Shown piece after piece: positions 10,170 through 17,446 of a stretch of DNA of 64,000 nt. The stretch comes from Bradyrhizobium yuanmingense (lineage in GTDB: Bacteria > Pseudomonadota > Alphaproteobacteria > Rhizobiales > Xanthobacteraceae). The stretch covers positions 248,001 through 312,000 of the forward strand of contig NZ_FMAE01000002.1 of assembly GCF_900094575.1 (NCBI RefSeq), written 5' to 3'. The position numbers and the translations under genes were made by a program. The stretch's first letter is position 1; each line of letters opens with the position of its first letter. The notes beneath the pieces were generated by a model, which was not told where the DNA came from, ran no database searches, and saw nothing but the letters and a program-made list of their open reading frames with translations.

Positions 10170-11114
10170 ATGAAACTGAACGTCGCCGTCCAGATGGACC
10201 CCATCGCCCGCATCAACATCAAGGGCGATTCCACCTTCGCGCTGCTCTTGGAGGCGCAGAAGCGCGGCCATGGCCTGTCCTATTACACGCCCGACAAGCT
10301 CTCGATGGTCGGCGAGGAGCTGGTCGCGCCGGTTCAGCTCCTGACCGTGCGCGACGAGCCAGGCGACCATTTCACCCTCGGCGAGCCCAGGCGCGAGGCG
10401 CTGAACGGGTTCGACGTGGTGCTGCTGCGCCAGGATCCGCCGTTCGACCTCGCCTACATCACCTCGACGCATTTCCTGGAGCGCATCCATCCGAAGACGC
10501 TGGTCGTCAACGATCCCGCCTCGGTGCGCAACGCGCCGGAAAAGCTGTTCGTGATGAATTTTCCGCAGCTGATGCCGCCGACGCTGATCTCGCGCGACCT
10601 GGATGAGATCAACGCGTTCCGCGACAAGTACGGCGCGGTGGTCATGAAGCCGCTGCACGGCCATGGCGGCGCGGCGGTGTTCCGCGTGATGCCGCAGGAC
10701 ATGAATTTCGGCTCGCTGTTCGACATGTTCTCGGTGACGTTCAGGGAGCCCTGGGTGATCCAGCAATTCATCCCCGAGGTGAAGCACGGCGACAAGCGCA
10801 TCATCTTGGTCGACGGCGAGTTCGCCGGCGCGGTGAACCGCGTGCCGGCCGCCGACGACCTCCGCTCCAACATGGTGCGCGGCGGCGCGGCGCAGGAGAC
10901 GGAGCTCACCCCGCGCGAGCGCGAGATCTGCGCCACGGTCGGCCCGGCGCTGCGCGAGCGCGGCCTGCTGTTCGTCGGCATCGACGTCATCAACGGCAAT
11001 CTCACCGAGATCAACGTGACCTCACCCACCGGCATCCGCGCCATCGCACGGCTCGGCGGTCCTGACGTCGCCGCGAAGATCTGGGACGTGATCGAAGCGA
11101 AGCGGAAGAAGTAG
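10170..11114 (+). CDS. gshB: Glutathione synthetase
   Basis: ATP-grasp ligase that joins gamma-glutamylcysteine and glycine. The 314-aa protein starts [34 protein letters not shown], as in bacterial GshB, and shows [32 protein letters not shown] (ATP-grasp loop), [22 protein letters not shown] and [12 protein letters not shown]. Length is typical. It follows yraN by 10 bases. Confidence 0.98.
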   Translation: MKLNVAVQMDPIARINIKGDSTFALLLEAQKRGHGLSYYTPDKLSMVGEELVAPVQLLTVRDEPGDHFTLGEPRREALNGFDVVLLRQDPPFDLAYITSTHFLERIHPKTLVVNDPASVRNAPEKLFVMNFPQLMPPTLISRDLDEINAFRDKYGAVVMKPLHGHGGAAVFRVMPQDMNFGSLFDMFSVTFREPWVIQQFIPEVKHGDKRIILVDGEFAGAVNRVPAADDLRSNMVRGGAAQETELTPREREICATVGPALRERGLLFVGIDVINGNLTEINVTSPTGIRAIARLGGPDVAAKIWDVIEAKRKK

Positions 11115-11154
11115 CGCCCGCCGTTTTCGGAGTCGGGATACTTAATCCATCACC

Positions 11155-11281
11155 GTCACCCTGAGGTGGCCGCTTCTTCAGCGGCCCTCGAAGGGCGACG
11201 GCCCGGCTGCATCGCGGCCGTACATCCTTCGAGGCTCACCTTGCGATGCGTTGCATCGCAAGCCTCGCACCTCAGGATGAC
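11155..11281. repeat. Palindromic repeat type C
   Basis: GTCACCCTGAGGTG at the left end is matched by CACCTCAGGATGAC at the right end, with inner hairpins (TTGCGATGCGTTGCATCGCAA). It lies in the 445-base gap between gshB and cpaB. The rest of that gap (11282-11559) has no gene; TATACT at 11481-11486 is a possible -10 for cpaB. Confidence 0.75.
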
Positions 11282-11559
11282 GGGTCACCGGTACCGACGC
11301 CGGGGCAAACGTTCCCATCACTAACCACCCGTTCACCATGACGCCCCGCGCGTCATGCGAACACGCCCGCCCGCGTACGTGAAACTACGGGGCCGTTGGC
11401 TGACCCAATAACGCCGCGTTCACCATCTGCCGAAAACCAGCATCGCGGTCGGCCATCGCGTTCGGCCTCGCAACACCCCTTATACTTTTGCTCCCTACTC
11501 ATCGATGCGGGGGAACACGCCAGGTGCGGTTCGAGTGCCCCGCGTAAGAGTAGAAGCGT

Positions 11560-12381
11560 ATGAATACCGCACGCATTGTCGTTCTCGTCATCGCTCTCGG
11601 CGCCGGCGGCGTCGCTGCATATCTGGCGAGCGGCTATCAGAATCCGCCCGCGGCCGTCCTGCCCGTCGCCGAGAAGCTGCCGACGGTCGAGGTCCTCATC
11701 GCCAAGAACGACATCCAGCTCGGCCAGGCCGTCAAGCCCGAGGACCTGCAATGGCAGGCCTGGCCCGCGGCAACCGCCAGCAGCGCCTTCATCCGCCGCG
11801 ACAGCAGGCCCGAGGCACCGACCCAGATCGCGGGCTCGATCGCGCGCGTGCCGTTGATGCAGGGCGAGCCGATCCGCGAGCAGAAGCTGGTCAAGGCCGA
11901 AGGCTCCGGCTTCATGGCCGCGATCCTGCCGTCCGGGATGCGTGCCGTCTCCACCGAGATTTCAGCCGAAACCGGCGCCGGCGGCTTCATCCTGCCGAAT
12001 GACCGCGTCGACATCGTCCTGACCCGCCGGCTGAAGAATCCGGACGGCGGCAACACCAACGGCCCGACCGGCGGCAACGACCTCATCCTGTCCGAGGTCA
12101 TTCTCACCAACATTCGTGTGCTCGCGATCGACCAGGCCCCGAAGGAAAAGGAGGGCCAGAACGCGGTGGTCGGCAAGACCGTCACGCTCGAGCTGCGGCC
12201 CGACCAGATCGCTACGCTTTCGGCCGCACGCCAGGGCGGCACTCTGACACTCGCGCTGCGCAGCATCGTCGATGCCAACGCAGTCGACGGCACGCCCGAG
12301 GACCAGGCGATCAAGCGCCCGGGCGGCGTGAACGTAATCCGTTACGGCGTCCAGGCACGGCAACTGACGTCACAGAAGTGA
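11560..12381 (+). CDS. cpaB: Flp pilus assembly protein CpaB
   Basis: Inner-membrane/periplasmic component of the Tad pilus machine, thought to stabilise the secretin. The 273-aa protein has an N-terminal membrane anchor (RIVVLVIALGAGGVAAYLASG) and a SAF domain starting VEVLIAKNDIQLGQAVKPEDLQWQAWP, with the family stretch GMRAVSTEISAETGAGGFILPNDRVDIVLT. First gene of cpaBCDE; the prepilin (flp) and prepilin peptidase (cpaA) genes that often precede it are not here. Confidence 0.95.
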   Translation: MNTARIVVLVIALGAGGVAAYLASGYQNPPAAVLPVAEKLPTVEVLIAKNDIQLGQAVKPEDLQWQAWPAATASSAFIRRDSRPEAPTQIAGSIARVPLMQGEPIREQKLVKAEGSGFMAAILPSGMRAVSTEISAETGAGGFILPNDRVDIVLTRRLKNPDGGNTNGPTGGNDLILSEVILTNIRVLAIDQAPKEKEGQNAVVGKTVTLELRPDQIATLSAARQGGTLTLALRSIVDANAVDGTPEDQAIKRPGGVNVIRYGVQARQLTSQK

Positions 12382-12391
12382 TGGGGACAGC

Positions 12392-13909
12392 ATGAACTAC
12401 GGGGGTGATCGGACGGGCCTGCGCATTCGGGGGAAGCGCGCGCGCTCGGTCCTGGCGGGGACGATGTTGGTGCTGGGGCTACTCACGGCTTCCGGCGTCC
12501 TCAGTGCTGCGGAGGCGCCGGTCGGCGACCAGGCGCCGATGCAGGCGTCGGATCTCGGCTTGTCGTCGGTTGGGACGATCGCACCGGCGCGGTCGCGCTT
12601 TCTGTCGCTCGGCATCGGCAAGTCCGTCGTCATCGACCTGCCGCGCGAGGTCAAGGACGTGCTGGTGGCCGATCCCAAGATCGCCAATGCGGTGATCCGC
12701 TCGGCCCAGCGCGCCTATATCATCGGCGGCCAGGTCGGCCAGACCAACGTCGTGTTCTTCGCGGCCGATGGCCAGCAGGTCGCCTCCTATGACATCGCGG
12801 TGAAGCGCGACCTCAACGGCATGCGTTCGGCATTGCGCCAGTCGCTGCCGGGCGTCCAGATCGAGGGCGTCGGCGACAGCGTGATGCTGACCGGCTCGGT
12901 GTCGAGCCCGGTCGAGGCCCAGCAGGCCGGCGACGTTGCCGCAAAGCTGGTCGGCGGCGCGGACAAGGTCGTCAACAACATCGTCGTGCGCGGCCGCGAC
13001 CAGGTCATGCTCAAGGTCGTGGTCGGCGAAGTCCGCCGCGACATCGTCAAGCAGCTCGGCGTCGATCTCAGCGCCAGCCTGAATGCCGGCACGGCGGTGG
13101 TGAATTTCAACAATTCCAACCCATTCTCGGTCTCTGGCGGACCGATCGTCAGCAGTAATGGGCTCGGCGTCACCGGCCTCGCCAAGGGCGTCGCCACCGT
13201 CAACGCCACGATGCGGGCAATGGAAAGCGCCGGCGTCATGCGGACCCTGGCCGAACCGAGTCTGACCGCGATCTCGGGCGAATCCGCCACTTTCATCGCC
13301 GGCGGCGAATTCCCGATTCCCGGGGGCTACGCCTGCGATCCGGTCACTCACGTCTGTACCACCCAGGTCACCTACAAGAAGTTCGGCATCTCGCTGAACT
13401 TCACCCCGGTCGTGCTCAGCGAAGGCCGCATCAGCCTGCGCGTGATGACCGAGGTCTCGGAGCTGTCGAACACCAACTCGATCACGTTAACGCAGGCCGT
13501 GACCGGGTCCTCGACCAACTCGATCACCATTCCATCGATCCAGACCCGCCGCGCCGAAACGACGCTGGAAATTCCCTCGGGCGGCTCGATGGCGATGGCC
13601 GGCCTGATCCAGCAGCAGACCAAGCAGGCGATCAACGGACTGCCTGGTGTCGACCAAGTGCCGATCATCGGCGCGCTGTTCCGCAGCCAGGACTTCGTCA
13701 ACAACGAGACCGAGCTGATGGTGATCGTGACGCCTTACGTGGTGCGCGCGGTTGCCCAGAAGGAATTGTCGCGGCCCGACGACGGCTTCGCGCCGGCCTC
13801 GGACGCACAGAGGGCGCTGCTCGGCAGGGTCAACCGCCTCTATGGCATCGCGAGCCGTGTCGATCCGGTGGCCGGCACGCCGGGCGATTTCGGCTTCATC
13901 ATCGACTGA
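12392..13909 (+). CDS. cpaC: Flp pilus secretin CpaC (RcpA)
   Basis: Outer-membrane secretin through which the Tad pilus exits. The 505-aa protein has a signal peptide (hydrophobic core within VLAGTMLVLGLLTASGVLSAAEA), an N-terminal secretin domain (FLSLGIGKSVVIDLPREVKDVLVADPKIANAVI), a BON-like segment (SVSSPVEAQQAGDVAAKLVGGADKVVNNIVV) and a C-terminal type II/III secretin domain with LAEPSLTAISGESATFIAGGEFPIPGG and ETELMVIVTPYVV. GGGGAC precedes the ATG; it starts 10 bases after cpaB. Confidence 0.97.
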   Translation: MNYGGDRTGLRIRGKRARSVLAGTMLVLGLLTASGVLSAAEAPVGDQAPMQASDLGLSSVGTIAPARSRFLSLGIGKSVVIDLPREVKDVLVADPKIANAVIRSAQRAYIIGGQVGQTNVVFFAADGQQVASYDIAVKRDLNGMRSALRQSLPGVQIEGVGDSVMLTGSVSSPVEAQQAGDVAAKLVGGADKVVNNIVVRGRDQVMLKVVVGEVRRDIVKQLGVDLSASLNAGTAVVNFNNSNPFSVSGGPIVSSNGLGVTGLAKGVATVNATMRAMESAGVMRTLAEPSLTAISGESATFIAGGEFPIPGGYACDPVTHVCTTQVTYKKFGISLNFTPVVLSEGRISLRVMTEVSELSNTNSITLTQAVTGSSTNSITIPSIQTRRAETTLEIPSGGSMAMAGLIQQQTKQAINGLPGVDQVPIIGALFRSQDFVNNETELMVIVTPYVVRAVAQKELSRPDDGFAPASDAQRALLGRVNRLYGIASRVDPVAGTPGDFGFIID

Positions 13910-13957
13910 GACGAACGGTTTGGGGACCGGGCAAGGCAGGGGCAGGGGGATCAGGGG

Positions 13958-14689
13958 ATGAGGACAACATCAGCCGATCGACGGCGCAATTTGCGGCTCG
14001 CGCTGGCACTGACGGGCCTCTCCGTCATGCTCGGCGCCTGCAACACCACCGAGATCGTCACCCAGACGGTGCCGACCGATTATCGCCAGCGCCATCCGAT
14101 TGCGGTGCAGGAAGGCAAGAAGTCGATCGTGATCTTCGTCGGCAAGAGCAGAGGCGGCCTCTCGGCTGCGCAGCATTCGGACGTCGCGGGCATCGCGCGG
14201 GACTGGATGCGCGAAGGCACCGGCTCGGTCGTCGTCGATGTGCCGGTCGACACCGCCAATTCGCGCGCGGCCGCCGCAACCTATCAGGAGATCCGCTCGG
14301 TGCTCACGTCCGGCGGCGTGCCGTCGCGCGCCATCGTCCAGCGGCCCTATCGCCCTCATGATCCCGGGCTGCTGCCCATCATCCGCCTGAGCTATTCCAA
14401 GATCACCGCGGTCGCCGGCCCCTGCGGGCTTTGGCCCGAAGACGTCGGCCCCAATATCCTCAACCCCGGCTACACCGAGAACCGCCCCTATTTCAATCTG
14501 GGCTGCGCCAGCCAGCGCAATCTCGCCGCGATGATCGACAACCCGGCTGACCTCGAGCAACCGCGCGCCGAGACGCCCGCCTATACCGCACGGCGCGACA
14601 TCGCGTTCGATCGCTATCGCAAGGGCACGACGACGACGACCACCTATCCCGAATCCGACAAGGCCAAACTCAGCGATACCGCCAAATGA
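13958..14689 (+). CDS. cpaD: Flp pilus assembly lipoprotein CpaD
   Basis: Periplasmic or outer-membrane lipoprotein of the Tad pilus. The 243-aa protein has a lipoprotein signal with lipobox in TGLSVMLGACNTTE, then the CpaD core ending with a block typical of the family (GPNILNPGYTENRPYFNLGCASQRNLAAMIDNPADLEQPR). The last codons overlap the cpaE start by four bases (ATGA), indicating coupled translation. Confidence 0.93.
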   Translation: MRTTSADRRRNLRLALALTGLSVMLGACNTTEIVTQTVPTDYRQRHPIAVQEGKKSIVIFVGKSRGGLSAAQHSDVAGIARDWMREGTGSVVVDVPVDTANSRAAAATYQEIRSVLTSGGVPSRAIVQRPYRPHDPGLLPIIRLSYSKITAVAGPCGLWPEDVGPNILNPGYTENRPYFNLGCASQRNLAAMIDNPADLEQPRAETPAYTARRDIAFDRYRKGTTTTTTYPESDKAKLSDTAK

Positions 14690-15975
14690 CAGGCATCCAC
14701 GACGAACACGCGGACGATCCGCAGCATCCCGAGGAACACATCGCCCCGGTTCCTCGCATTTCGGTGCAAGCCTTCTGCGAGACCGAGCAGACGCTCAAGG
14801 CGGTGACCGCGGCTGGCCAGGACCGCCGGCTCGCCAAGGCCCATCTCAGCGCCAAGGATGGCGGCCTCGCCGCGGCGATCGAAGCCTATGAATCGATGCC
14901 GACGCCGAACGTGATCGTCATCGAGTCCGACGGCACGCGCGACATCCTCGAAGGACTGGACGACCTCGCCGGCGTCTGCGATCCCGGCACACGCGTGGTC
15001 GTGATCGGCAGCCCCAGCGACACCGCGCCCTATCGCGAGCTGGTGCGCCGCGGCGTCAACGACTACGTGGTCGGCCCGGTCGAAACCATCGACGTGGTCC
15101 GCTCGATCTGCAGCCTGTTCTCGGCCTCGGAAGCCATCATCACCGGCCGCGTCATCGCCGTGGTCGGCGCCAAGGGCGGCGTCGGCGCGTCCACCGTCGC
15201 GCATAATTTGGCCTGGACCATCGCCCGCGATCTCTCGCTCGATTCCGTCGTGATCGATCTCGACCTCGCCTTCGGCACCGCGGGCCTCGACTACAACCAG
15301 GATCCGGTGCAGGGCATCGCCAACGCGGTGCTGTCGCAGGACCGGCCGGACACGGCGCTGATGGAGCGCCTGCTCGCCAAATGCACCGATCGCCTCAGCC
15401 TCCTGGCAGCGCCCGCCACGCTCGACCGCGTCTACGATTTCGGTGCTGAAGCCTTCGATGCCGTGTTCGACACGCTGCGCATGACGACGCCCTGCATCGT
15501 GCTCGACGTGCCCCATCAATGGTCCGGCTGGACCCGGCGCGCGCTGGTGAACGCCGACGACATCGTGATCGTGGCCGAGCCCGATCTCGCTAACTTGCGC
15601 AACACCAAGAACATGCTGAGCGTGCTGAAGGCGGCGCGACCGAACGACCGGCCGTCGCTGTACTGCCTCAACCAGGTCGGCATGCACAAGCGTGCGGAGA
15701 TCGAGGTCAAGGCCTTCGCCAAGACCATGGAGAGCCAGCCGATCGCGGTGATCCCGTTCGATTCGAAACTGTTCTCGACCGCGGCCAATAACGGCCAGAT
15801 GATCGCGGAGGTCTCCAGGACCCACCGCACCACCGTTCTGTTCCAGAATATGGCGAACCGCCTCGCCGGCCGCGGCGAGGTGAAGAAGCCGAAGCGCTCG
15901 CTGCTCGAGCCGCTTTTGAAGAAGCTGAAGGGCAAGTCAGGACGCAGCTCGGCCCCGCATCGCAAGGCGTCGTAG
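14686..15975 (+). CDS. cpaE: Tad pilus ATPase-like localisation protein CpaE
   Basis: MinD/ParA-family protein that positions the Tad pilus machine at the pole. The 429-aa protein has an N-terminal receiver-like domain without an obvious phosphoacceptor (about residues 20-150), then a P-loop with the deviant Walker A KGGVGASTVAHNLA (about 163-176), where AST replaces the usual GKT as in other CpaE proteins, and FGTAGLDYNQDP and IVLDVPHQWSGWTR further on. A basic tail (KKPKRSLLEPLLKKLKGKSG) follows. The usual next gene, the secretion ATPase cpaF, is absent; a type D repeat comes next. Confidence 0.95.
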   Translation: MTGIHDEHADDPQHPEEHIAPVPRISVQAFCETEQTLKAVTAAGQDRRLAKAHLSAKDGGLAAAIEAYESMPTPNVIVIESDGTRDILEGLDDLAGVCDPGTRVVVIGSPSDTAPYRELVRRGVNDYVVGPVETIDVVRSICSLFSASEAIITGRVIAVVGAKGGVGASTVAHNLAWTIARDLSLDSVVIDLDLAFGTAGLDYNQDPVQGIANAVLSQDRPDTALMERLLAKCTDRLSLLAAPATLDRVYDFGAEAFDAVFDTLRMTTPCIVLDVPHQWSGWTRRALVNADDIVIVAEPDLANLRNTKNMLSVLKAARPNDRPSLYCLNQVGMHKRAEIEVKAFAKTMESQPIAVIPFDSKLFSTAANNGQMIAEVSRTHRTTVLFQNMANRLAGRGEVKKPKRSLLEPLLKKLKGKSGRSSAPHRKAS

Positions 15976-15988
15976 GCGCGGCTTATTT

Positions 15989-16085
15989 GAGCATGATCTC
16001 CGCGCAAACGCCTTCCGCGTTTGTCGCGAGGGAAAACCGCTTCACACTTTGCGCTGACGCGGCCCTTCGGGTCCGGATCATGCTC
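15989..16085. repeat. Palindromic repeat type D, copy 1
   Basis: GAGCATGATC at the left end is inverted as GATCATGCTC at the right end; inside are AAACGCCTTCCGCGTTTGTCGCG and CGGCCCTTCGGGTCCGG. A nearly identical copy lies at 19574-19670. It separates the convergent cpaE and tadD genes. Confidence 0.88.
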
Positions 16086-16094
16086 TAGGGCGGA

Positions 16095-16892
16095 CTACCT
16101 GTCCGCCCGCTGCTGCTTTTTCGCCAGCAGCTGCTTCAGCGCCGCGACCTTGGCCGCGGCCTGGTCCGGCGGCAGATCTGCCTTGACGAGGATTTCGGCC
16201 TCGGCCTCGCGACCCTGCAATCCCAGCACGAGCGCCAGATTGGCGCGGACCCGCGCATCGTTCTGATTGCGCTGATGGGCGCGGCCGAGCACCTGTTCCG
16301 CCTTCGATAGATTATTCTGCAGCATGTAGGACAGGCCGAGATTGGACAGCACGGTCGGCTCGTTCGGCACGATCTTCAACGCCGCGGCGTAATATTGCTG
16401 GGCTTCCTCGTTGCGGCCGAGCTGGTCGAGCACAGCGCCCTGCGCCGACAGGATGCGCCAATCGGGATCCTCGGGCGAATGCGCCCGGCCGAGGACGTCG
16501 AAGGCCTGCTGGAAATTGCCGTTGTCGGCGAGCGCGCGGCCGTAGCCGGCGAGCAGCGCCTTGTTGCCGGGACGGGCGAGCACGGCCTGCTCCAGCACTG
16601 CGACCGCCTGCGCGCGCTGGCCGCTGCCACGCAGCGCCTTGCCGTATTCGAGAGCAATGGCGGGATCGCTCGGCTTGGCGCGATAACGCTCGCGAAGTGC
16701 GTCCATCTCCGGCGTGGGGTCGGCCTTGCTGTCGGACTTGCCTTCAAACTTGGCGGCGGACTCCCGCTTGCCGCCGAGCGCACCGGTGACGTCGTCGATG
16801 CCGGCCGTCTGACAGCCGCCGAGCGCGAGGATCAGGACGGCGGAACACAGATATCCCGCCGGGGGAAAGGCGAGGAACGAACGCTTGGGCAT
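16095..16892 (-). CDS. tadD: TPR-repeat lipoprotein, TadD family
   Basis: Predicted pilotin-type lipoprotein for Tad pilus assembly. From ATG at 16892 it has 265 residues: signal peptide with lipobox LGGC (LCSAVLILALGGCQTAG), then about four to five tetratricopeptide repeats (for example PAIALEYGKALRGSGQRAQAV, KALLAGYGRALADNGNFQQA, PTVLSNLGLSYMLQNNLSKAE). Lipoprotein plus TPRs next to cpaBCDE fits TadD. A TTG at 16910 would add six residues inside an inverted repeat and is less likely. A 9-9-9 inverted repeat abuts the start codon and a CtrA-like box lies about 46 bases upstream. Confidence 0.87.
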   Translation of the reverse strand: MPKRSFLAFPPAGYLCSAVLILALGGCQTAGIDDVTGALGGKRESAAKFEGKSDSKADPTPEMDALRERYRAKPSDPAIALEYGKALRGSGQRAQAVAVLEQAVLARPGNKALLAGYGRALADNGNFQQAFDVLGRAHSPEDPDWRILSAQGAVLDQLGRNEEAQQYYAAALKIVPNEPTVLSNLGLSYMLQNNLSKAEQVLGRAHQRNQNDARVRANLALVLGLQGREAEAEILVKADLPPDQAAAKVAALKQLLAKKQQRADR

Positions 16893-16893
16893 A

Positions 16894-16920
16894 CTCTGAT
16901 CACTCGGCAACTGATCAGAG
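16894..16920. promoter_or_regulatory. Perfect 9-bp inverted repeat abutting the tadD start codon
   Basis: CTCTGATCA, a 9-base spacer, then TGATCAGAG. It ends one base before the tadD ATG (minus strand). In mRNA it would form a hairpin containing the only purine-rich stretch available as ribosome binding site; in DNA it could be an operator. Confidence 0.6.
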
Positions 16921-16937
16921 ATGCTTACCCATTAACG

Positions 16938-16952
16938 CTAAAGTCCCGTTAA
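16938..16952 (-). promoter_or_regulatory. CtrA-like box upstream of tadD
   Basis: On the minus strand TTAA-N7-TTAG, seven of eight bases of the CtrA consensus TTAA-N7-TTAA. CtrA controls pilus genes in Caulobacter. A 7/8 match alone occurs by chance a few times in a window of this size. Confidence 0.35.
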
Positions 16953-16972
16953 GGAGGCGCGCCTGTTGAGGT

Positions 16973-17218
16973 TCAGTCGACGAACTCGGCGCCGAATTCG
17001 CAGCCGATGCGCCAGCGCAGGCGGCATTGGCGGGAATAATCAGGCGCGAAGATGATGGTGAATTGCGGCGGCACTTCCAGAAATTCCGCCACCACTTTCA
17101 CGCCGCCATCCGAAATGTCCGTGATCGTGCAATCCCGCGGCAGCGAGCCCGCGCCAAAATGAATCTTGGCGAGACGGCTGCACACCCGACGTTCGCTTCT
17201 CCGGCGATTTGCAAGCAT
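16973..17218 (-). CDS. Single-domain PilZ protein (81 aa)
   Basis: Probable cyclic-di-GMP receptor. The 81-residue protein consists of a PilZ domain only: the arginine-rich motif NRRRSERR at the N-terminus and the second motif ITDISDGGVKVV ([D/N]xSxxG), both needed to bind c-di-GMP. No output domain is attached, so it probably acts by contacting a partner. It lies on the same strand as tadD, 81 bases upstream of that start, and could be involved in pilus or surface control (inference). Two diguanylate cyclases are encoded at 54-57 kb. Confidence 0.88.
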   Translation of the reverse strand: MLANRRRSERRVCSRLAKIHFGAGSLPRDCTITDISDGGVKVVAEFLEVPPQFTIIFAPDYSRQCRLRWRIGCEFGAEFVD

Positions 17219-17372
17219 TTGAACTGTTCACCCGTTAGACCACGGCCCATCCCGCAGCCCTAGGAGTAGCGGACATTCGTTGGAATGTGCTGAGGAGAGA
17301 AGGTGGCATTCGAGACGTAGTGTCTGGGCTGCGTTTACGATTGGTTAGGATTTGACCGGCCGCCAAGCGATT

Positions 17373-17387
17373 GTTCCCGTATTGTTC
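17373..17387. promoter_or_regulatory. LexA-type SOS box upstream of comM
   Basis: GTTC-CCGTATT-GTTC exactly matches the alphaproteobacterial LexA box GTTC-N7-GTTC and lies 59 bases before the comM ATG. comM has been assigned to LexA regulons of alphaproteobacteria, which supports the call. Confidence 0.65.
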
Positions 17388-17446
17388 TTGCGGAAACGGC
17401 CGCGCTCTGCTACCCCTAATTGCAGCAATGGGCAGGCTGGTTCGGC

